Positions 58,226 through 64,000 of a stretch of 64,000 bases of DNA are shown here, in pieces (position 1 is the first letter of the stretch; every line of letters starts with the position of its first letter). The DNA is from UBA4055 sp964648295 (GTDB lineage Bacteria; UBA4055). The DNA lies in the NCBI GenBank assembly GCA_964648295.1, contig CAZYNH010000010.1:1-64000 (forward strand), written 5' to 3'. The translations under genes were made by a program, and so were the position numbers. Below the pieces are notes generated by a model that was not told where the DNA came from, did not search any database, and worked only from the letters and a program-made list of their open reading frames with translations.

Positions 58226-59329
58226 TTACTTTCCGAACCTGAATATTATTACATCCCCGTCCTGCACAATGTATTCCTTCCCTTCCAGTCTTGCCTTTCC
58301 TTTAGCCTTGGCTGCATTCCGGTCAAATCCGCATTCAATAAAATCCTGATAGGATATCACTTCCGCTTTAATAAATTTCTTTTCAAAATCCGTATGTATG
58401 ACTCCGGCAGCCTGGGGCGCGGTCATCCCTTTTCTTATATTCCATGCCTTTACTTCGATCTCGCCTTCAGTCAGAAATGTGCTTAAGCCCAGAAGTTCGT
58501 AAGTTTCCCTTATCAGCAGATTAAGACCCGGCTCTTCCAGTCCGTAGTCTTTTAAGAATTCCTCTTTCTCTTCAGGCTCGAGAAGCGACAGTTCAGCCTC
58601 GATCTTGCCGCATATTTTGACCACTCCGCAGCCTGTAGAGCCGGCAAATTCCCTGACCTGTCTGGTGTAATCAGAGTCTTCTTTCGACATAAGCTCATCT
58701 TCAGAGATGTTACACACGAATATCACAGGCTTGAGGGTCAGAAGATTAAGATCGGACAGCGAATTTTTTTCCTGCTCAGTCAGGCCCAGAACTCTCGGAT
58801 GTTCAAGTTCAGACATCTTCGCATAAAGCTTTTCATACAGGGGATGCATATCGATCGCGTGCTTGTCTCTTGCCCTTACGAGTTTTTCATTTTTACTTAT
58901 TCTGTTCTCGACAGTCTCGAGGTCTTTTACGATCAGCTCCGCCTCCACATTCTCAATATCTCTGGAAGGATTCACAGTTTTATCAACATGCACGACATTT
59001 TCGTCATCAAAGCAGCGGACAACATGCAGAATGGCATCGACCAGCTTAATGTCGCTTAAAAACTTATTTCCCAGGCCTTCCCCCTTGCTTGCGCCTTTAA
59101 CAAGGCCTGCTATATCCATGATCTCGAGATGATTATAGACTTTTTTCGCGCTTGTAACATGAGAAAATATCTCATCTACTCTGGGATCTGGAACATCAAC
59201 TATGGCGCTGTTGGCTTTTATTGTCGAGAAAGAGTAGCTGGTCGATTCCGCCTCTGACGAGGTCAGAGCGTTGAATATGGTTGTTTTACCTATGTTGGTG
59301 ATACCTACTATTCCTGCCCTGATGCCCAT
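58226..59329 (-). CDS. ychF: Ribosome-binding ATPase/GTPase YchF
   Basis: A 367-residue member of the OBG-like YchF family. N-terminal G domain with GIVGITNIGKTTIFNALTS, VPDPRVDEIFSH and IMDIAGLVKGASKGEGLGNK, a coiled-coil insertion, the VFVCNISED region (in place of NKxD, typical for ATP preference), and a C-terminal TGS domain (AWNIRKGMTAPQAAGVIHTD). YchF binds ribosomes and responds to stress in other bacteria. Followed within 1 base by the unknown gene. Confidence 0.96.
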   Translation of the reverse strand: MGIRAGIVGITNIGKTTIFNALTSSEAESTSYSFSTIKANSAIVDVPDPRVDEIFSHVTSAKKVYNHLEIMDIAGLVKGASKGEGLGNKFLSDIKLVDAILHVVRCFDDENVVHVDKTVNPSRDIENVEAELIVKDLETVENRISKNEKLVRARDKHAIDMHPLYEKLYAKMSELEHPRVLGLTEQEKNSLSDLNLLTLKPVIFVCNISEDELMSKEDSDYTRQVREFAGSTGCGVVKICGKIEAELSLLEPEEKEEFLKDYGLEEPGLNLLIRETYELLGLSTFLTEGEIEVKAWNIRKGMTAPQAAGVIHTDFEKKFIKAEVISYQDFIECGFDRNAAKAKGKARLEGKEYIVQDGDVIIFRFGK

Positions 59330-59352
59330 AATTCTTCCTTTTTATTAAAAGT

Positions 59353-59376
59353 AAGGGACAGTCCGCGCTGTCCCTT
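59353..59376 (-). terminator. Possible terminator between argF and ychF
   Basis: AAGGGACAG, 6-base loop, CTGTCCCTT forms a 9-bp stem; on the minus strand a weak U-rich stretch (TTACTTTTAA) follows. It is only 24 bases before ychF, which has no separate promoter in view, so partial read-through is likely. Confidence 0.65.
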
Positions 59377-59396
59377 TTAATACCGCTGCTTCTGTT

Positions 59397-60401
59397 TTAC
59401 TGGCCTAATGTAGCCACCATGACAGCTTTGATAGTATGCATTCTGTTCTCGGCCTGATCAAAGACGATGCTGGCTTTGGATTCAAAAACATCTTCAGTTA
59501 CCTCGATGCCGTTATTCAGCCCGAACTGCTCTGAGACCTGCTTTCCGACCTTGGTGTCCGCGTTGTGGAACGAGGGCAGGCAGTGCATGAACTTAACATC
59601 GGGGTTGCCGGATTTTTTCATAACGGCCGGATTGATCTGATAAGGCTTAAGGAGTTTTATCCTCTCCGCCCATACTTCTTTAGGTTCGCCCATGGATACC
59701 CATACATCCGTATGAATAAAATCAACGCCTTTTACGGCTTCTTCGGGCTTTTCGGTGATCGTGACGCGCGCGCCTGATTCTTTCGCAATTTTCCTGCAGG
59801 TTTTTACCAGCTCGGCGTCAGGCTGAAGGCCCTTGGGCGCGCCGATGCGCACGTCCATTCCGAGGATACAGCCGATCATCAGAAGCGAACGGCCCATATT
59901 GAATCTCGCGTCGCCGAGATATGCATAAGATATCTGCTCGAGAGGCTTGTTGCAGTGCTCTGTCATTGTCAGAACGTCTGCGAGGATCTGGGTGGGATGC
60001 CATTCGTTGGTCAGTCCGTTCCAAACCGGAACTCCGGCGTACTTGGCGAGTTCTTCGACTATCTCCTGACCGTAACCCCTGTATTCGATCCCGTCGTACA
60101 TTCTTCCGAGCACTCTTGCGGTATCCTTTACAGTCTCCTTGTGGCCCATCTGGCTTCCAGTCGGTCCTAAGTAGGTGACATGAGCGCCCTGATCGAGAGC
60201 GGCCACCTCGAAAGCGCAGCGGGTACGCGTGGAGTCTTTTTCAAAGATCAGAGCTATATTTTTGCCTTTGAGCTTCTGCTGTTCGTAACCGGCGTATTTG
60301 GCCGTTTTGAGATCTTTTGAAAGTTTAATAAGAAAGATCCATTCTTCCTTTGTCAGATCGATTTCCTTCAGAAAGTGTCTGTTCCTCAGATTGAATGCCA
60401 T
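59397..60401 (-). CDS. argF: Ornithine carbamoyltransferase
   Basis: A 334-residue OTCase: carbamoyl phosphate + ornithine to citrulline, in arginine synthesis. Carbamoyl-phosphate site FEKDSTRTRCAFEVAA (STRT-R), GMYDGIEYRGYGQ, the ornithine-binding VWNGLTNEWHPTQILADVLT (HPxQ), DVWVSMGE (SMG) and FMHCLPSFH (HCLP). No other arginine genes nearby; it could also work in the deiminase direction. 1 base after the FtsB-like gene. Confidence 0.97.
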   Translation of the reverse strand: MAFNLRNRHFLKEIDLTKEEWIFLIKLSKDLKTAKYAGYEQQKLKGKNIALIFEKDSTRTRCAFEVAALDQGAHVTYLGPTGSQMGHKETVKDTARVLGRMYDGIEYRGYGQEIVEELAKYAGVPVWNGLTNEWHPTQILADVLTMTEHCNKPLEQISYAYLGDARFNMGRSLLMIGCILGMDVRIGAPKGLQPDAELVKTCRKIAKESGARVTITEKPEEAVKGVDFIHTDVWVSMGEPKEVWAERIKLLKPYQINPAVMKKSGNPDVKFMHCLPSFHNADTKVGKQVSEQFGLNNGIEVTEDVFESKASIVFDQAENRMHTIKAVMVATLGQ

Positions 60402-60402
60402 T

Positions 60403-60699
60403 TCAGTTCTCCTTTTCTATTTCATATATGTATATTGTTTCGCCTTCTTTAACCATTCCCTGCTGCCTGGCTTTTTTCTCCATTTCCAGTGAATCGCCCT
60501 TCTGTAAAAGTTCGTTCCTCAATTTCTGTTCCTCTATCTTGCCGGAGATCTCGCTTACTTCCGCTTTGATCTTCTCCCTTCTCTCTTTGGTCTCCAAAAG
60601 CCTGAAAACCGAATAATCCCCGCTCAGAAAAAGAATTGCGGACAGTATCACTATACCAAGAAAAACAAAAACAGGTCCGAGTTTCTTTTTTCTTTTCAT
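60403..60699 (-). CDS. FtsB/DivIC-like septum formation protein
   Basis: A 98-residue bitopic protein: short basic cytoplasmic start (MKRKKKLG), one membrane helix (PVFVFLGIVILSAILFLSG), a coiled coil (ERREKIKAEVSEISGKIEEQ) and the C-terminal EKKARQQGMVKEGETIYIYE that is typical of FtsB/DivIC (E-x-x-AR-x-x-x-GM-x-x-x-GE). It acts in the divisome with FtsL and FtsQ in other bacteria. Cotranscribed with argF. Confidence 0.82.
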   Translation of the reverse strand: MKRKKKLGPVFVFLGIVILSAILFLSGDYSVFRLLETKERREKIKAEVSEISGKIEEQKLRNELLQKGDSLEMEKKARQQGMVKEGETIYIYEIEKEN

Positions 60700-60723
60700 T
60701 GCCTCCGCTCCGAAAACGCCGGT

Positions 60724-60752
60724 AATATAAGGTATTTGCCGTTATATCTCAA
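60724..60752 (-). promoter_or_regulatory. Predicted promoter of the ftsB-like/argF unit
   Basis: TTGAGA (60747-60752), 17-base spacer, TATATT (60724-60729) on the minus strand, 25 bases before the ftsB-like start. Confidence 0.5.
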
Positions 60753-60757
60753 CTGTC

Positions 60758-63355
60758 TTATTTCTTTTTTATTTTATTTACAATAAGATCGCCAATGTTC
60801 ATATTATAACCTTTAGAGGCAAAAACTATCCTGTTCTTCTCGTTGAGGACAAATACCAGAGGATACTGGTTATCATCTGTATCTGCTATAAGTATATCGC
60901 CCTTTTTCTTTATCAGTCCGGTTGAAACCTCAATATCGTTATCATCCCTGATCTCGGTATATATTATGAGTGAGGCGTTCTTATCAGTGATTTCTTTGAG
61001 TTTGCCTATAAGCAGAGATGTCATCCTGTGAGTCGGCTCGTTCGGTATAACCCCTCTTACCATTATGACTTTATAATTCGATGACGAAGCCGATACAGCC
61101 AATTCTTTAATGACCTCTGATTCTTTTTCAGAAAATTCCGCTGTAGCGTCAAGATATTCTTTTGGAGTATTGAGCCTTATCTCCATAACTTCTTCATTCT
61201 GGTTCAATTTTCTTATCGCGACCGCAGCGTCGCCGTTGGTATTCCTTATCCCGGCCTGAATATAAAGTGAAGCGGAAGGATCTTTGGGATATTTTATCAG
61301 ATATTCAAGAGAATCGTTAGCGCCGTCAAAATAATAGTAATCTATCTGACCGTCCTGCATTTTTGAAACAAGAAAATTGCTCCAAGGTTCAGCCTTTATT
61401 TTCTCCCCGTCTGCATATATTGTCAGCCTGATCTCTTTATCCTCTATCTTTTCAACTCCTTCCTGCTTTCCGGCCTCTACAATCACGAACTCCTTTCCGT
61501 TGAAATATTCAAGTTTGCCTTTCCATCTTGTAGGAACGCCCAGGATCTTAAGCGCGGAGTCGATCAGTTTAGTCCTGTAGAATTCATGGACATTTCTCAT
61601 ATTGATTATTCCCAAAGGGCTCAAAGAACCGGAATAATATTCGTAAACATAGTCCGGATCTGTTACGACTTTTGAATCCGCCCATTTTACCACATCGGAA
61701 ACAGTTGTTTTTATATTCTGAGAAGCTATGTTTTTTATCTGAGCGTAGAATTCCTTATGCCATCCGTTCTGAACCACCTGTCCGCCCGTCCATGTCGGAG
61801 CTATGACATGCTTATAGAAAACCGTATCCGGTACTGACTTCTTAAATCTTTCTCTCCCGGCAAAGAGTATGTCGGTAAGATCTTTTATAGAAGCGCTGTC
61901 AGGCATCTCGCAAAGCTCCTTGTCATCCCATCCGGCAATAACCTCCGCGAGTATCCTGAGTTTTTCTGTTCTGTTCTTCTTCGGCTCGCTATCAATATTC
62001 TTAAAGACCTTCAGGAACTCATTTGTATTTCCGCCAAGAATATCGCACTTGTCCAGAAACAGCTTCTGGTCAGAATAAAATTTCTCGTCCGTTCCTGCCT
62101 TGCGGCTTTTTAAAAAATACTGCGCGAATTCTGATGTTCTTCTAAAATTATTGAGCCTTTCTTTCCTTTTAAGAGAGGCGTTATCCTTCATAAGTTCGAA
62201 TTTATTTTCAAAATATTTCCTTGTTTCGGGTCTGCTTTTCCCGTCGTTTGATGGTATCTGGAACCTGAAGCTCAGATCAGCATCAGTCAGCTGGATGTCC
62301 TTACCCAGCTCTATCCGAATATCTTTTTTTCCCTCAACAGTATCGAACATCGAATACCCGTAACCTACATCCTTTTTATACGCGGTTATAAAAACCGAAC
62401 CTCTGCCAAGCGGGATTATAACCTGACCGTGCTTATCCGACCTCAATTTTTCCATTGGGCAGACGCCGCCCCAGGAAACAGCGTATAAAACCACATCCGC
62501 GCCTTCAACAGGCATTGCTTTATCATCATCAATGCTGATGACGCACCTGTCCCACTGGTCGGTATAGTATCTGATCGAGCTTATCTGAGTTGAATTATCA
62601 GAACTCTGTATTATATCCTCGCCGTCATAATACCCGAAAGCCGTTGAAGTAATCAGCGATGCTCTCTCTGTTGTTTTTGTGAACCATGTGCTGTTGAGTC
62701 TGTCCGCCGGCTCGCCGAGATATTTCCAGCCGGAAGGTGTCCACACTTCCACCCAAGCGTGATTTGAGTCCGTGAAATTCCAGAGCGGCGTTCCGGCTGA
62801 CCTTACCGGTATTCCTACGCTTCTCGCGGCAGCCATGTATATTATCATCATCTCCTCGCACCTGCCGTACCCTCTCTTTATTGTGGTGAGCGGCGCCTGA
62901 TCCTTACCGTGCGTAGGTTTGTAGGTCATCTGCTCTTCAGCCCAGAGGTTCACAAGTATAGCGGCCTCCTCAATGTCGGATATGTCTTTAACTAACGGGT
63001 ATATCTCCTTATAAAACCTTTCCCTCCAGTCCTCAAAGGGTTCCTGCGATACCCTGAGCGGAAGCACGAAATGTCTGAATATTTCTTCACTGTACAAAAC
63101 GGCATACCTGAATTCTTTTGTTCTTGCGGCAAGGTCAACATTTTTTCTTATAAAATCAGGGGTCAGGACGGCAAGATCGTTCGGCGAGGAATGGTCCAGA
63201 ATGAACTTTATATATTCAGATGTATCTCCGGCTTCATATAGAGCCGTCAGGCCCTTTGAGTTTTTTCCAGAATATTTTTTTATTCTCTCAACCGTCGTTT
63301 CAGACAATACGGAACATGCGGCGAGAAGAATTAGAACAGCATATATAGCTCTCAT
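60758..63355 (-). CDS. Large exported transglutaminase-domain protein
   Basis: An 865-residue protein with an export signal (YAVLILLAACSVLSE; LAAC could be a lipobox). The transglutaminase-like core lies at about 130-220: catalytic Cys in RGYGRCEEMMIIYMAAARS, His in NHAWVEVWTPSGWKYLGEP and the Asp of EPADRL region. After it come a carbohydrate- or Ig-like segment (VEGADVVLYAVSWGG), a long helical part and a C-terminal thioredoxin-like looking region (DGDILIADTDDNQYPLVFVL in outline). Such proteins are putative peptidases or cross-linkers of the cell surface. The substrate is unknown. It has its own promoter and follows a terminator. Confidence 0.82.
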   Translation of the reverse strand: MRAIYAVLILLAACSVLSETTVERIKKYSGKNSKGLTALYEAGDTSEYIKFILDHSSPNDLAVLTPDFIRKNVDLAARTKEFRYAVLYSEEIFRHFVLPLRVSQEPFEDWRERFYKEIYPLVKDISDIEEAAILVNLWAEEQMTYKPTHGKDQAPLTTIKRGYGRCEEMMIIYMAAARSVGIPVRSAGTPLWNFTDSNHAWVEVWTPSGWKYLGEPADRLNSTWFTKTTERASLITSTAFGYYDGEDIIQSSDNSTQISSIRYYTDQWDRCVISIDDDKAMPVEGADVVLYAVSWGGVCPMEKLRSDKHGQVIIPLGRGSVFITAYKKDVGYGYSMFDTVEGKKDIRIELGKDIQLTDADLSFRFQIPSNDGKSRPETRKYFENKFELMKDNASLKRKERLNNFRRTSEFAQYFLKSRKAGTDEKFYSDQKLFLDKCDILGGNTNEFLKVFKNIDSEPKKNRTEKLRILAEVIAGWDDKELCEMPDSASIKDLTDILFAGRERFKKSVPDTVFYKHVIAPTWTGGQVVQNGWHKEFYAQIKNIASQNIKTTVSDVVKWADSKVVTDPDYVYEYYSGSLSPLGIINMRNVHEFYRTKLIDSALKILGVPTRWKGKLEYFNGKEFVIVEAGKQEGVEKIEDKEIRLTIYADGEKIKAEPWSNFLVSKMQDGQIDYYYFDGANDSLEYLIKYPKDPSASLYIQAGIRNTNGDAAVAIRKLNQNEEVMEIRLNTPKEYLDATAEFSEKESEVIKELAVSASSSNYKVIMVRGVIPNEPTHRMTSLLIGKLKEITDKNASLIIYTEIRDDNDIEVSTGLIKKKGDILIADTDDNQYPLVFVLNEKNRIVFASKGYNMNIGDLIVNKIKKK

Positions 63356-63380
63356 AACTCAGTCCTTTAAATTATCTGTA

Positions 63381-63409
63381 ATACTATCAAATTTTACATG
63401 TATTAGCAA
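63381..63409 (-). promoter_or_regulatory. Predicted promoter of the transglutaminase-domain gene
   Basis: TTGCTA (63404-63409), 17-base spacer, TAGTAT (63381-63386) on the minus strand, 25 bases before the start and directly after a terminator. Confidence 0.45.
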
Positions 63410-63412
63410 ATA

Positions 63413-63441
63413 AAAAAGAGCCGCATTCCGCGGCTCTTTTT
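63413..63441 (-). terminator. Intrinsic terminator of the type IX cargo gene
   Basis: AAAAAGAGCCGC, 5-base loop, GCGGCTCTTTTT: a 12-bp stem with a U-tract on the minus strand, about 20 bases after the stop of the gene at 63460. Confidence 0.9.
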
Positions 63442-63459
63442 AGGATATTTAACACAGTA

Positions 63460-64000
63460 TTATTTTGTAAGTACCATTTTCTTTGTTTCTGCTCTTCCGT
63501 TCACGTCGAGTTTGTAGAAATAAACTCCGGAATTCATTGACGCGGCGTCAAAGTTTACGCTGTGCATTCCTTTTGCCATTTTTTCGTTCTTCAGATGTGT
63601 AACAAGCTCGCCTTTTATGTTAAATACAGAAAGCTTAACATTCGACTCGTTCTGAAGCGCGAATTTTATTTCAGTTGCCGGGTTGAACGGGTTCGGATAG
63701 TTCTGGAAAAGAGTAAAGTCTTTTACCATTGAAACATCTTCCGTCTCTATTCCTGTCTTTGTTCCTTTTATCTTCCAGACTTTCAAAAACTGCTGGTAAT
63801 CAGCCCATGTTTCGGGCGGATCATTTACCGGTGTACTTGCAGGATCATAGTACTGGCATGCCGCGTAAACCGTCATAACTCCGTCGTTATCAGTACCGAC
63901 AGCATTGTTGATCCCGTGTCTGGCTATTGACCATCCTTCATCCTGAAGAGCGCTGGTTTTTGTTACATTGTGTGCGTATTTTAGAGATGCACCCTCGTAT
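63460..64000 (-). CDS. Secreted protein with C-terminal type IX secretion (Por) sorting domain, 5' part outside window
   Basis: The last 179 codons of a larger gene; the frame is open through the window edge. The final ~85 residues are a type A C-terminal sorting domain: TLFQNYPNPFNPATEIKFAL, VKLSVFNIKGELVTHL, and SGVYFYKLDVNGRAETKKMV with the end KMVLTK. This domain directs export through the outer membrane by the type IX secretion system and is then removed. The visible upstream piece (ALQDEGWSIARHGINNAVGT; CQYYDPASTPVNDPPETWAD) does not identify the passenger domain. None of the secretion genes (porU, sov/sprA) is in this window. Confidence 0.85.
   Translation of the reverse strand, partial: YEGASLKYAHNVTKTSALQDEGWSIARHGINNAVGTDNDGVMTVYAACQYYDPASTPVNDPPETWADYQQFLKVWKIKGTKTGIETEDVSMVKDFTLFQNYPNPFNPATEIKFALQNESNVKLSVFNIKGELVTHLKNEKMAKGMHSVNFDAASMNSGVYFYKLDVNGRAETKKMVLTK

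Overview
The window looks like a chromosomal piece of a Gram-negative bacterium of the FCB superphylum (Fibrobacterota-Chlorobi-Bacteroidota relatives), most likely an uncultured candidate phylum such as Delongbacteria or Cloacimonadota. The pointers are a secreted protein at the right edge ending in a type IX secretion (Por) sorting domain with the NYPNPFNP motif, an OmpA porin with thrombospondin type 3 repeats, many TPR proteins and several lipoproteins. Unlike typical Bacteroidota, genes here have good Shine-Dalgarno sites, and many intergenic regions hold TTGAxT - 17 bp - TATATT-like promoters. The phylum assignment is inference; no rRNA is present. Nearly all genes lie on the minus strand.

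Layout. 1-4.46 kb is an accessory, decaying region: the end of what looks like an IS3-family element, a broken acetyltransferase, a nitrilase-family gene, a type II restriction-modification pair (BglII-like endonuclease plus MT-A70 adenine methyltransferase) flanked by two truncated gene remnants, and a transporter gene split by an amber codon. 4.5-14.5 kb holds a lipoprotein and a minus-strand run guaB - proS - PRPP-synthetase-like - recN - MBOAT acyltransferase - AlgX-like SGNH protein, then a flavin reductase. 14.5-15.7 kb carries dtd and cvpA on the plus strand. 15.7-20.9 kb is a signalling trio: a TPR lipoprotein with an esterase-like fold lacking its nucleophile, a TPR-diguanylate cyclase and a TPR-histidine kinase.

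20.9-31.8 kb is one tightly packed unit headed by a clear promoter: OmpA porin, GrpE-like protein, TPR/J-like protein, Hsp70 with a 400-residue acidic tail, dihydroorotase, an AroE-AroK fusion, AroA and AroC. The Hsp70/J-like/GrpE-like set is the most interesting candidate system. 31.8-35.8 kb: a zinc-ribbon/FGE-like membrane protein, family 4 uracil-DNA glycosylase and DNA ligase LigA.

35.9-54.8 kb is the complete fused str-S10-spc-alpha ribosomal superoperon, rpsL to rplQ, with fusA, tuf, secY, adk, infA and rpoA, ending in tRNA-Pro(UGG) and a terminator. 54.8-64 kb: SpoIID-like lipoprotein, stand-alone response regulator, PAP2 phosphatase, a GNAT-like protein, ychF, argF, an FtsB/DivIC-like protein, a large transglutaminase lipoprotein and the C-terminal part of the type IX cargo protein.

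No CRISPR array, prophage or rRNA was seen, and no gene-free stretch exceeds about 300 bases.
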